Shown piece after piece: positions 53,780-61,935 of a stretch of DNA of 64,000 nucleotides; position 1 is the stretch's first letter; each line of letters starts with the position of its first letter. This DNA comes from DATATV01 sp035551355 (GTDB lineage: Bacteria > Actinomycetota > Actinomycetes > Mycobacteriales > Pseudonocardiaceae). A model generated the notes under the pieces. It saw only the letters and a program-made list of their open reading frames with translations, had not been told where the DNA came from and did no database searches. The stretch covers positions 1 through 64,000 of the forward strand of contig DASZNF010000034.1 of assembly GCA_035551355.1 (NCBI GenBank), written 5' to 3'. The translations under genes and the position numbers were made by a program.

Positions 53780-54406
53780 TCAGGCGGCGTCCGGCAGCAA
53801 CCGGGCGATACCGAACCAGGTGAGTTGCATGACCAGTTCGGCGGCCTGTTCCGGGGTGGTGTCCGGGTTCTGCTGGCAGTACAGGGCCAGCCGCTCGCAG
53901 CCGCCCACGATCACCTCGGCCGCCGCCACCAGGTCCATCGGTGCTGGTTGCGGCACGTACCTGGCCATGGTGGCCACGATCAGGTCGGTCTGTTGCCGCC
54001 GCGCGGCCTCCAGCTCCTCGGCCGCTGAGGGCGCGACCACCGCGGCCTGGCCGGACACCACGATCCAGGACTGCTCGTGGGCCCGGATGAACTGGAAGTA
54101 GGCGACCAGGCCCCGGCGCAGCATCTCCTCCGGGCCCTGCGCGTCGGCCACCGCCTCGGTGGTGACCCGCAGCAGTTCGGCCCTGGCCCGGCGCACACAG
54201 GCGACCAACAGCCCTTCCTTGGAGCCGAAGTACTCGTACAGCATCGGTTTGGAGACTCCGACGCGCTCGGCGATCTCGTCCATGGACGAGGCCACGTAAC
54301 CGCGTTCGGCGAACACCTCCTCCGCCACCGCCATCATCTGGTTCTCCCGCTCGGCGCGGGGCATCCGGCGGCGCCGGGCGGGCTGGGTCTGGCTGCTTAC
54401 CGACAC
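53780..54406 (-). CDS. TetR/AcrR-family regulator of the BVMO gene
   Basis: 208 residues. The helix-turn-helix is FAERGYVASSMDEIAERVGV followed by SKPMLYEYFGSKEGL. The C-terminal domain contains EQSWIVVSGQAAVV and GGCERLALYCQQ. It is divergent from the flavin monooxygenase gene, and the 15-bp palindrome at 54431 lies between them, so it probably represses both. Confidence 0.9.
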   Translation of the reverse strand: MSVSSQTQPARRRRMPRAERENQMMAVAEEVFAERGYVASSMDEIAERVGVSKPMLYEYFGSKEGLLVACVRRARAELLRVTTEAVADAQGPEEMLRRGLVAYFQFIRAHEQSWIVVSGQAAVVAPSAAEELEAARRQQTDLIVATMARYVPQPAPMDLVAAAEVIVGGCERLALYCQQNPDTTPEQAAELVMQLTWFGIARLLPDAA

Positions 54407-54430
54407 GAACGCAAGCCTACCGCAAGTAAA

Positions 54431-54445
54431 CTTACCGATGGTAAG
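54431..54445 (+). promoter_or_regulatory. TetR operator CTTACCGATGGTAAG
   Basis: A perfect 6-3-6 inverted repeat 25 bases upstream of the TetR start, in the divergent region. It is the likely binding site for the 53780-54406 product. AGTAAA before and GCTAC after extend weak symmetry. Confidence 0.75.
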
Positions 54446-54466
54446 CTACGCTCGGGTAACCCTCGG

Positions 54467-54504
54467 CGAGGGCTTCTCACGGACGCGAGGGCTTCTCAGG
54501 GACG
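54467..54504 (+). repeat. 19-bp tandem duplication in the BVMO leader
   Basis: CGAGGGCTTCTCACGGACG and CGAGGGCTTCTCAGGGACG lie head to tail and differ at one base. The second copy ends nine bases before the monooxygenase ATG, in its 5' untranslated region. Confidence 0.9.
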
Positions 54505-54513
54505 GAGCGAGAG

Positions 54514-55971
54514 ATGGACAACGTGCGGGTCGCCGTCGTCGGCACCGGATTCTCCGGGCTGGGCATGGGCATCCAGCTCAAGAAGGCAGGCATCCACGAC
54601 TTCGTCATCCTGGAGAAGGCCGACGACGTGGGCGGCACCTGGCGGGACAACTCCTATCCGGGCTGCGCCTGCGACATCCAGTCGCACATGTACTCGTTCT
54701 CCTTCGAGCAGAACCCGGACTGGAGCCGCTCGTTCCCGACCCAGCCGGAGATCTGGGACTACCTGCGCCAGGTCACCGACCGCTACGGCCTGCGCAGGCA
54801 CATCCGGTTCGGCGTGGAGCTGGCCGGGGCGCGCTGGGACGCCGACGAGCGCCGCTGGCACATCCGCTCGACCAAGGGCGAGGAGCTCACCGCCCAGTTC
54901 CTGGTGTCCGGCATGGGCGCGCTGCACCTGCCCAACGTCCCCAAACTGCCCGGCCTGGACTCCTTCGCCGGACCCACCTTCCACTCGGCCACCTGGGATC
55001 ACTCGGTGGACCTGCGCGGCAAGCGGGTCGCGGTGGTCGGCACCGGCGCCAGCGCCATCCAGTTCGTCCCGCGGATCGCCCCGGACGTGGCCGAACTGCA
55101 CCTGTTCCAGCGCACCCCGCCGTGGGTGATGCCCAAACCCGACCACCCCATGCCGGTCTGGACCCGCACCCTGTTCAAGCTGTTCCCGGCCGCTCAGCGG
55201 CTCTACCGCAACGCGCTGTACTGGATGCTGGAGGCCCGCGCGATCGGCTTCAACGGGCACCCGAAGCTGTTGCAGGCCGCGGAAAAGATCGCCAAGCGGC
55301 ACATCGGCAAGCAGATCGACGACCCGGCCCTGCGGGACAAGCTGATCCCGGACTACCGGATGGGCTGCAAACGGGTGCTGGTGTCCAACGACTACTACCC
55401 GGCCCTGAACCGGGACAACGTGGACGTGGTCACCGAGGGCGTGGCCGAGGTGCGCGAGCACAGCGTGGTCGCCTCGGACGGTACCGAGTACCCGGTGGAC
55501 GCGATCATCTTCGGCACCGGCTTCCACGTCACCGACGCCTGGGACGGCATCGAGGTGATCGGCCAGGAGGGGCGCAACCTGGCCAAGGAATGGGCCACCG
55601 AGGGCATGCGCACCCATCTGGGCATCAACGTGGCCGGTTTCCCGAACCTGTTCTTCCTGCTCGGCCCGAACACCGGCCTCGGCCACAACTCGGTGGTGTT
55701 CATGATCGAGTCGCAGATCCGCTACGTGGCCCAGGCGATCGGGCTGACCGGGAACGCCGGGGCGGAGGCGGTCGCGGTCAAGCCGGAGGTGCAGGAGCGG
55801 TTCAACGAGGAGATGCAGCGGAAGCTGGTGCGCGGGGTGTGGACCCAGGGCGGCTGCACCAGCTGGTATCTCGACGCCAAGGGCGTGAACCGGACCATCT
55901 GGCCGGGCTTCACCTGGCGCTACTGGCTGGACACCCGCACCCTCGACCCGGCCGACTTCGAACTGACCTGA
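54514..55971 (+). CDS. Baeyer-Villiger-type flavin monooxygenase
   Basis: 485 residues. An N-terminal FAD motif (VAVVGTGFSGLGMGIQL), the NADPH motif (VAVVGTGASAIQFVPRIA) and between them the BVMO fingerprint FAGPTFHSATWD. GGTWRDNSYPGCACDIQSHM is typical of class B monooxygenases acting on ketones. The enzyme inserts oxygen next to a carbonyl to give an ester. Substrate is unknown. It is divergent from its TetR regulator, with the operator at 54431. Confidence 0.9.
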   Translation: MDNVRVAVVGTGFSGLGMGIQLKKAGIHDFVILEKADDVGGTWRDNSYPGCACDIQSHMYSFSFEQNPDWSRSFPTQPEIWDYLRQVTDRYGLRRHIRFGVELAGARWDADERRWHIRSTKGEELTAQFLVSGMGALHLPNVPKLPGLDSFAGPTFHSATWDHSVDLRGKRVAVVGTGASAIQFVPRIAPDVAELHLFQRTPPWVMPKPDHPMPVWTRTLFKLFPAAQRLYRNALYWMLEARAIGFNGHPKLLQAAEKIAKRHIGKQIDDPALRDKLIPDYRMGCKRVLVSNDYYPALNRDNVDVVTEGVAEVREHSVVASDGTEYPVDAIIFGTGFHVTDAWDGIEVIGQEGRNLAKEWATEGMRTHLGINVAGFPNLFFLLGPNTGLGHNSVVFMIESQIRYVAQAIGLTGNAGAEAVAVKPEVQERFNEEMQRKLVRGVWTQGGCTSWYLDAKGVNRTIWPGFTWRYWLDTRTLDPADFELT

Positions 55972-55996
55972 CAGCCGGCCTGAGCCGGGCCGGAAA

Positions 55997-56032
55997 CAGC
56001 GCCCCTGCGCCCGCAACGGCTCAGGGGCGCTG
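55997..56032. terminator. Bidirectional terminator hairpin
   Basis: An 11-bp perfect stem CAGCGCCCCTG/CAGGGGCGCTG with a 14-base loop, between the converging BVMO and XRE genes. Confidence 0.8.
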
Positions 56033-56059
56033 TCTGTCTACAGGGGCGCTGTCTGTCTA
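56022..56059. repeat. 19-bp tandem duplication of the terminator arm
   Basis: CAGGGGCGCTGTCTGTCTA occurs twice head to tail (56022-56040, 56041-56059). The first copy is the right arm of the terminator hairpin, so the hairpin can pair with either copy. Weaker third echoes (CTGTCTAGGCGCCC) reach the XRE stop codon. Confidence 0.9.
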
Positions 56060-56077
56060 GGTGCCCGGTCGACCTGT

Positions 56078-56548
56078 CTAGGCGCCCAGTCGACGCAGCC
56101 TGCCGATCAGCTCCACGGTGTCCAGCCCGCACAGCTCGGCCATCTGCTCCAGCGCGGCCAGATCCAGGTGCACCTCGCGGCTCCGGCCGTCGTGGTTCTG
56201 CTGCAGCCGGTCCGTCGCCCAGCGGCGCAGGGGCAGCAACTCGGCCTGGTTATCGTGCACGACCTCCATCAGGTCGACCCGGATGTGCCCGGGCCGGTCG
56301 CCGGTGAACACCCGGTCGTGCACCCGGGACAGCACGTCCTGGGGCAGGACGTCCAGCGCGATGCACAGCTCGGCCAGGCGCACCACCGAGCACTGCCGGG
56401 TGCCCAGTTCGTAGGTGGCCAGGGTTTGCAGCGAGATGTCCGACTGGAGCCGGTTCTGCAGTTGCTTGCGGGTCCACCCGCGCTGCTTGCGCACCCTGCG
56501 AAGCTCGTCGCCCAGAACCCGTTGGTAACTGGCTGCGTCGATGTGCAC
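56078..56548 (-). CDS. XRE-family regulator
   Basis: 156 residues. The helix-turn-helix lies at residues 10-70 (LGDELRRVRKQRGWTRKQLQ, SLQTLATYELGTRQCSVVRL). The C-terminal part (QAELLPLRRWATDRLQ) and a terminal helix EQMAELCGLDTVELIGRLRR follow. GTG 56548 has GGAGG nine bases upstream; an ATG 21 bases further upstream lies before that SD. An orthologue type common in actinobacteria; target genes are unknown. Confidence 0.85.
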   Translation of the reverse strand: MHIDAASYQRVLGDELRRVRKQRGWTRKQLQNRLQSDISLQTLATYELGTRQCSVVRLAELCIALDVLPQDVLSRVHDRVFTGDRPGHIRVDLMEVVHDNQAELLPLRRWATDRLQQNHDGRSREVHLDLAALEQMAELCGLDTVELIGRLRRLGA

Positions 56549-56664
56549 GGTTGGTGCCCTCCACCCCATGGACTACGGGCCTGCTGGCCCGCCTCTCTAC
56601 TCCTGTTCGCCGCTCCGGCTGATCGCTATCCCGCGATGTTGCCGGAGGGGCTGAACTTGGGAGT

Positions 56665-56696
56665 AGGTAAACCGCGATCGCTTACGCGGGTTACCT
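56665..56696. promoter_or_regulatory. Imperfect 12-bp inverted repeat in the XRE/LCP gap
   Basis: AGGTAAACCGCG and CGCGGGTTACCT, eight bases apart with one mismatch. It lies in the 246-base gap upstream of the XRE gene and downstream of the LCP gene. It could be an autoregulatory operator of the XRE protein or a hairpin ending the LCP transcript. No coding frame in the gap is convincing. Confidence 0.5.
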
Positions 56697-56794
56697 GCCC
56701 TGTGTACCCAACTTCACCCATTCGGGTGAGTCGTACGGGTAACACGCGGCCGTTCGAGTGCTCCGCTGGGTGGGTGCGGAATTGGCGCGGCTGG

Positions 56795-58582
56795 TCAGTT
56801 GACGCAGGGTGCGGTGCCACTGTCGGTGATCGGCGCGGTGCTACCCGAAGGCGGCGCCGCGCTGGTGGTGCCCGCCGTGCCACCGGTCGAGCCGGTCGAA
56901 CCGGACGAGCCCGAGGAGCTGCCGGTGGCCGAGGTCGGGCCGTTGTAGGAGCGGCCGAGGTAGACCACCACCGAGCCGCTGTTCACGCTGCTGCCCTCGG
57001 CCAGGGTGAAGTTGCCGCCCAGCGCCGAGGCGACCGCCTCCGCGTCGGCCCGCTCCCCGGACGGGTAGTAGATGATCGAGCTGGACCGCGAGGTGGTGTT
57101 GCCGGTGTCACCCTCGGTGAAGCCCTGGCTGCCGACCGCCTTCAGCACGTTCGCGGCCAGGCCGGTCTCGCCCGAGGCGTTGCGCACCGACACGGTGATC
57201 GCCGAGTTGCCCGCGTTCGGGTTCGTCGTGGCGCTACTGGACGAGCTGGCCGAGTTGACGTTGCTCGGCGCGGTCGTGCTCGGTCCGCCCACCGTCCCCT
57301 TGATGAACGACTGCACCGCCGTCGGGTTCACCTCGACCGCGCTCACCCCGCTGAAGCCGGGCGGCGTGTAGTCGATGTTGACCGTGGGGATGGTCTGGAA
57401 CTTGATGTTGCCCGAGCTCATCCCGGACATCTGCTGGGCGAACCCGAGCAGGTCCCAGTTGGAGTCGATGGACACCGCGCCCTGGATGGCGCTGATCAGG
57501 TTGTCCAGCTCGGTCGGACTGGTCAGCACGCCCCCGGAGAGGATCTTGTGCGCCATGCTGGCCAGGAAGGCCTGTTGTCGCTGTTCGCGCTCCAGGTCCG
57601 TGCTGCCGCCGGGGATGTTGTGCCGCTGCCGGACGAACTCCAGCGCCTGGACGCCCTGCACGGTGAACTGCCCGGCCGGGAACACCGCGCCGGACCACTG
57701 GGTGTCGTTGACCGCGTGCAGCAGGCACACCGGAACCCCGCCGATGGCGTTGGAGATCTGGTAGAAGCCCTCCAGGTTGACCGAGGCGAAGTGGTCGATG
57801 CTGACCCCGGTGAGCTGCTCCACGGTCTGGATGGCCAGCTTGGCCCCGGCCGCGTTGGAGTCCACGTCCATCTGCGAGGTGTCGGTCCGGCCGGCCGACT
57901 TGTAGGAGGACAGCGCCGCGTTCTTGGCGATGCCGTAGGCCGAGTTGATCTTGCTCATGCCGTGCCCGGGGATGCTCACCCAGGAGTCCCGCGGAATGGA
58001 GACACCGATCGCCTGGCCGCCCCCGTTGGGAATGTGGATCAGCATCATCGTGTCGGTGTCGATCTCGCCCGTGTCCGGGCCCGCGTGCAGCGCGGCCAGC
58101 TGGGCGGCGGGCAGCGAGTTGCCCTTGGCGTCGGTGCGCGAGTCCATGCCGACCAGCAGGATGTCGACCGAGCCGTCCGCCGGCGCCTCGCCGTTGGTGC
58201 CGATCACGTCCTCTTTGGTCAGCCCGCTGTCCGCAGCCTGGGTCTTGGCCCAGGCGTAACCGGTCACGCCGAGCACGATCACCGAGACCAGAGCCACCGC
58301 ACCGCGGGCGATGCGCAGCGCGGTGCGGGCGTGCCGGGCGGCGCCGGGGTGGCCGGGCGCGGCGGGGGGAGGCGGCGCGGCCGGGCTGGGCAGCGCGCGG
58401 GTGTGACCGGGCATCGGCGAGTCCTGGGACGGGCGGCCACGTCCGGGCGGCGGGGGTGGCTGCCGCCGCGGATCCGAACCGAACTGCCCCCTCGACTGTC
58501 CCTGACCGGCCCGAGAACCGGGCGGAACCGCACGACGAGGGCGTCCTTGCTGGTCCCAGGACCCGCGTGATCGCTCGTCCAC
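56795..58582 (-). CDS. LytR-CpsA-Psr (LCP) family ligase with LytR_C domain
   Basis: 595 residues. The N-terminus is a long cytoplasmic Pro/Gly/Arg-rich region, followed by one membrane helix (GAVALVSVIVLGVTGYAWA). The LCP catalytic domain (about 140-390) has DILLVGMDSRTD, DTDTMMLIHIP and IPRDSWVSIPGHG with arginines that bind the pyrophosphate lipid. A LytR_C domain (about 440-530, ITVSVRNASGETGLAANVLK) and a Ser/Gly/Thr-rich tail end the protein. Such enzymes attach arabinogalactan-type or other polymers to peptidoglycan. Confidence 0.92.
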   Translation of the reverse strand: MDERSRGSWDQQGRPRRAVPPGSRAGQGQSRGQFGSDPRRQPPPPPGRGRPSQDSPMPGHTRALPSPAAPPPPAAPGHPGAARHARTALRIARGAVALVSVIVLGVTGYAWAKTQAADSGLTKEDVIGTNGEAPADGSVDILLVGMDSRTDAKGNSLPAAQLAALHAGPDTGEIDTDTMMLIHIPNGGGQAIGVSIPRDSWVSIPGHGMSKINSAYGIAKNAALSSYKSAGRTDTSQMDVDSNAAGAKLAIQTVEQLTGVSIDHFASVNLEGFYQISNAIGGVPVCLLHAVNDTQWSGAVFPAGQFTVQGVQALEFVRQRHNIPGGSTDLEREQRQQAFLASMAHKILSGGVLTSPTELDNLISAIQGAVSIDSNWDLLGFAQQMSGMSSGNIKFQTIPTVNIDYTPPGFSGVSAVEVNPTAVQSFIKGTVGGPSTTAPSNVNSASSSSSATTNPNAGNSAITVSVRNASGETGLAANVLKAVGSQGFTEGDTGNTTSRSSSIIYYPSGERADAEAVASALGGNFTLAEGSSVNSGSVVVYLGRSYNGPTSATGSSSGSSGSTGSTGGTAGTTSAAPPSGSTAPITDSGTAPCVN

Positions 58583-58809
58583 CTCTGCTCCCTTCCCCTG
58601 TTAGGGGCGCGTTACCAGCGTGCGCCGCATGCGGTTTGCCGCAGGTGAAGACGTGCGAACCCCCCGCCAGGTTGCGCTGGACGGGCTCAGCCTGCCATTC
58701 GGCCGCCGTCGCGGTGGCCGTTTCGTGGTCGCCGGGGTCGATCGGTTACAGTAGACGACGCACTGTTCTGCGTTTTCACACACACGACGGGTTATAGAGA
58801 GGTTTCTCC

Positions 58810-59241
58810 ATGCCTCCCAAGCTGAAGAAGACGTTCGAGGCCACCCTCGAACTGGAGGCGGGCAACGCCGCCATGGTCGACCTGGGCAAGATGCTCGGTC
58901 CGACCGGGGTCAACACTCGTAACGTCAAGCTCGAGTACGACGAGGCGACCGGGGCGAACCGTGGTGACATCGTGCCCGTCGTCGTCACCGTCTTCGAGGA
59001 CCGCAGCTACTCGCTGCGCTACAAGACCCCGCCGACCAGCTTCCTGATCCGCAAGGAACTGGGCCTGAAGTCCGGCTCGGAAACCCCGGGGCACAAGACG
59101 GCCGGCAGCATCAGCACCACCCAGCTGCGTTCGATCGCCGAGCGCAAGATGGTCGACCTCAATGCCAACAGCATCGAGGACGCGGTGAAGGTCGTCGCCG
59201 GTTCCGCTCGCTCCATGGGCATTTCGGTCAGCCAGAGCTGA
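58810..59241 (+). CDS. Divergent ribosomal protein uL11 paralogue
   Basis: 143 residues, the length of L11. The match runs end to end: MPPKLKKTF, LGPTGVN, VPVVVTVFEDRSYSLRYKTP, SGSETPG, and the rRNA-binding C-terminal domain with IAERKMVDLNANSIEDAVKV and GSARSMGISV. The N-terminal hinge differs: canonical P-P-V-G-x-A-L-G is replaced by MVDLGKMLG, so the prolines that thiopeptides and elongation factors contact are lost. It stands alone, away from rplA and other ribosomal genes. It could be a drug-insensitive or stress-specific substitute for L11. Confidence 0.85.
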   Translation: MPPKLKKTFEATLELEAGNAAMVDLGKMLGPTGVNTRNVKLEYDEATGANRGDIVPVVVTVFEDRSYSLRYKTPPTSFLIRKELGLKSGSETPGHKTAGSISTTQLRSIAERKMVDLNANSIEDAVKVVAGSARSMGISVSQS

Positions 59242-59258
59242 TTCGCGGCAAACACAGT

Positions 59259-59304
59259 TCGGGCCCGTTGTTGCACCGTTCGGAAACGGGAACAACGGGC
59301 CCGA
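59259..59304. terminator. Bidirectional terminator between the L11 paralogue and lsr2
   Basis: A 14-bp perfect stem, TCGGGCCCGTTGTT with AACAACGGGCCCGA, between two converging genes. In each direction the distal arm gives the transcript a G/C stem followed by a short T-poor tail. Confidence 0.8.
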
Positions 59305-59317
59305 GGTCTGCTCGCGT

Positions 59318-59656
59318 TCAGGCGTTCTGCGCCGCGCGGAACTGTGCGATCAGGCCGGCCGGAATTCGCCCGCGCTCGGACACCTGGTGTCCGGCATTGC
59401 GTGCCCATTCCCGGATGGCCTGGTTCTCCGCCCGGTCCGTGCCGCCGGTCGACCGCGCCTTGATCGCGCCGGCGGCCTTGCCACCGACCCGACGAGCGAC
59501 GTCGATGAACTCGGCGAGGCTGGTGCGGAGTCCGTTGGCATTGCCCGACGACAGGTCGATGGTGTACTCGACACCGTCGAGCGCGAAGGTGACGGTCTCG
59601 TCCGCCTCGCCGCCGTCGACGTCGTCGATGAGATGAACGATGGTCTTCTGAGCCAC
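59318..59656 (-). CDS. lsr2: Lsr2 nucleoid-associated protein
   Basis: 112 residues. The N-terminal dimerisation domain (AQKTIVHLIDDVDGGEADET) and C-terminal DNA-binding domain with the RGR motif (HQVSERGRIPAGLIAQF) are complete. Lsr2 is the actinobacterial H-NS analogue; it bridges AT-rich DNA and silences horizontally acquired genes. GTG 59656 has CGGAG five bases upstream. It is divergent from the mptB-like gene across a 250-base AT-richer region. Confidence 0.95.
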   Translation of the reverse strand: MAQKTIVHLIDDVDGGEADETVTFALDGVEYTIDLSSGNANGLRTSLAEFIDVARRVGGKAAGAIKARSTGGTDRAENQAIREWARNAGHQVSERGRIPAGLIAQFRAAQNA

Positions 59657-59908
59657 TGATACTCCGTTTCGCCGCAATGATGTCCGGCCATTCTGGCCGG
59701 AAGTTCGGGGCACTTTGCCCGCGGCATGTGGAGAATCTTATCGCCGCGCCATTTATGGTTCGGATGATCCCGGGCCGCGTGTCGCGGGTGGACACGGGGA
59801 GGGTCTATCGTATGGGTGGAATGTCCGTTTTGTATGGCCATTGGGTAACAGCGGGCGGGAAAAACCGTGGGTCCGCACGTGCCCGCAATCGGCACGTGGG
59901 AGCATGAC
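59657..59908. other. Divergent control region of lsr2 and the mptB-like gene
   Basis: 252 bases without a convincing gene, AT-richer than neighbours (GAGAATCTTATCGCCGCGCC, GGGTCTATCGTATGGG). It must hold promoters in both directions. A TATCGT near 59807 is a candidate -10 for the plus strand. Confidence 0.5.
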
Positions 59909-61678
59909 GTGGTTATGGCCGACACCCAGGTAACCCAGTCGGCGGGTGGCCCAGCAGACCTCGAGGATGCTCCCGGGGAGCGGGCCGCGCGCGAGGCGGA
60001 GCGTTCCCTTCATCCGCCGCAAGCCACGCTGGACGGCGTGCGTGGCACCGGTTTGCCTCGGCGCACTCTGCTGCTGGGGTTGCTGGCGTCCGCGCTGATC
60101 GTGCTGGGCATCCTGGGCGCGGGCGGCGACCTGATCCAGGACCCGATACTGGGCAACGGCCCGCTGTCCTGGATCCGTTACGGACACGGCCGCTACATCG
60201 CCGACGTGCTGGTGTACACCGGTGTGGCGCTGCTGGTGTGGGCCTGGGTCCGGCTCGGCCGGGACGTGATGGCGCACAAGGTGCGCGGCCGCGGCGTGTT
60301 GCTCGTCGCGGCTACCTGGGTCGCCCCGATGATCATCTCCCCGCCCAGCTTCACCCGGGACGTGTTCTCCTACCTGGGTCAGGGCGAGGAAGCTCTCCGG
60401 CACATCGATCCCTACGCCTACGGGCCCTCGGTGCTCAACGACGCCATCGCGTTGAACGTGCACCCCTTCTGGCAGGACACCCCCGCGCCCTATGGCCCGC
60501 TGTTCATCCTGCTGGCCAAGCTCGTCGTGTGGGCCACCGGCGAGCACCTGATCCTCGGCGTCGTGCTGATGCGCCTGGTCCTGATGATCGGCCTGGGCCT
60601 GGTCATCTGGTCCATGCCCGGCCTCGTTCGCCACCTGGGCGGGCGGCTGTCCGTCGCGCTGTGGTTGATCGCCTGCAACCCAGTGGTGATCATCCATCTG
60701 GTCGGCGGCCCGCACAACGATCTGCTGATGATCGGCCTGCTGGCCGCGGGCACCATGCTCACCCTGGACCGCAAACACGTCGCCGGCATCTCGCTGGTGA
60801 CCCTGGGCATGGCGGTGAAGGCCACGGCCGGTGTGGCGCTGCCGTTCCTGGTCTGGGTGTGGGCCGGGCGGTTGGAAGGCCCGCTGAAGAGACGTTTCAT
60901 CCGTGCCTGCGCGGCCAGCCTCGGCGTGTTCGTCGTGGTGTTCGGGCTTGCGATGCTGGTCTCGTGGCAGAACTTCGGCTGGATCGGCGCGCTCAACGCG
61001 CCCACCCTGATCGTCAACTGGGTCAACCTGCCCACCGGCATCGGGCAGATGTTGCACAACGTCGTCGGCATCTTCGGCTCGCTGCCCGAGCAGCCCTTCA
61101 CCAACATGACCCGCGACATCGGCATCCTGGTGCTGGTGATCATCGCGGTGCGGCAGTGGTGGAAGGCCCGCGTCGGTGGCGCGGAAGCCGTTCGCCGCAT
61201 GAGTTTCGTGCTCCTGGCCGTGGCCATCATCGCCCCGCCCACGCTGCCCTGGTACCTCACCTGGGGCCTGTGCATTCTCTGTGCCGCGCCGTGGAAGGAC
61301 CGCTGGCTGGCCTTTGCCGCCGGGCTCTCGGTGCTGGTGCTGCTGGTGTACTACCCGGACGGCGAGAGTGCCATGAACAGCTGGTGGCACATGGTCTGGG
61401 TCGGCGCGGTCGCCATCCTGGCCGGGGTGTCCATGCTGCGCCGCGACCCGCTTGGCTTGGCCCGCAACAGGAACAAGCGAAAGCAGGACGACGGCTCGGC
61501 CGCCAGCCCGGCCGAGAGCGGCGAACTCAACGGCGCCGCGGCCACCGCCGACGCGCCCGCCGCGACGGTGCTGCTCCCGGTGTCCGCCGGGTCCGAGGAC
61601 GACGGCTCCGAGAAGTCTCCGGAGTCGGCCCCGGCGTCGGACAAGGTCACCCAGCAGGACACGGATCTGACCGGCTGA
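59909..61678 (+). CDS. mptB: MptB-like polyprenol-phosphomannose alpha-1,6-mannosyltransferase
   Basis: 589 residues with 12-13 predicted membrane helices, a GT-C glycosyltransferase. Typical pieces are ISPPSFTRDVFSYLGQGE (the first-loop acidic motif), HIDPYAYGPSVL, APYGPLFILLAKLV, CNPVVIIHLVGGPHNDLLMI and PPTLPWYLTWGLCI. In mycobacteria and corynebacteria MptA/MptB extend the lipomannan alpha-1,6-mannan backbone using polyprenyl-phosphomannose. The cytoplasmic C-terminus is Ser/Ala/Glu-rich. GTG 59909 has GGGAG six bases upstream; ATG 59915 is an alternative. Confidence 0.88.
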   Translation: MVMADTQVTQSAGGPADLEDAPGERAAREAERSLHPPQATLDGVRGTGLPRRTLLLGLLASALIVLGILGAGGDLIQDPILGNGPLSWIRYGHGRYIADVLVYTGVALLVWAWVRLGRDVMAHKVRGRGVLLVAATWVAPMIISPPSFTRDVFSYLGQGEEALRHIDPYAYGPSVLNDAIALNVHPFWQDTPAPYGPLFILLAKLVVWATGEHLILGVVLMRLVLMIGLGLVIWSMPGLVRHLGGRLSVALWLIACNPVVIIHLVGGPHNDLLMIGLLAAGTMLTLDRKHVAGISLVTLGMAVKATAGVALPFLVWVWAGRLEGPLKRRFIRACAASLGVFVVVFGLAMLVSWQNFGWIGALNAPTLIVNWVNLPTGIGQMLHNVVGIFGSLPEQPFTNMTRDIGILVLVIIAVRQWWKARVGGAEAVRRMSFVLLAVAIIAPPTLPWYLTWGLCILCAAPWKDRWLAFAAGLSVLVLLVYYPDGESAMNSWWHMVWVGAVAILAGVSMLRRDPLGLARNRNKRKQDDGSAASPAESGELNGAAATADAPAATVLLPVSAGSEDDGSEKSPESAPASDKVTQQDTDLTG

Positions 61679-61775
61679 TTCCACATTTCCACTCAGGAAT
61701 CCTGCTCCTACCTTCGAGTGGGGCTCGGTGTTTTCGCACGTCATCACGGTGAATCACGGCTAATTTGGGTGCCCG

Positions 61776-61901
61776 GTGATCATCGAGGAGACTGCCGATG
61801 CTGGACCAGTCGCAGCGCTGGTCAGCAACTCGTTCCTGTTCTTGCGCTATGCCGACCATCACCCCGCGGCCTGGCACGGCTTCCTGCGCGCCGCGCGATA
61901 A
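61776..61901 (+). pseudogene. Short C-terminal fragment, TetR-like
   Basis: 41 residues (IIEETADAGPVAALVSNSFL, then FLRYADHHPAAWHGFLRAAR). This looks like the last helices of a small-molecule-binding regulator such as a TetR family C-terminus, with no DNA-binding part. The stop codon lies in the first unit of a 21-bp tandem repeat. Family assignment is a guess. Confidence 0.3.
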
Positions 61902-61935
61902 CCGCGTCGGCGCACGCGATAACCGCGTCAGCGCA
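61895..61935. repeat. 21-bp tandem duplication at two gene ends
   Basis: GCGATAACCGCGTCGGCGCA (61895-61914) and GCGATAACCGCGTCAGCGCA (61916-61935) have a 21-base period and one mismatch. The first copy holds the fragment's stop, the second the last codons of the minus-strand SDR gene. Confidence 0.9.
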
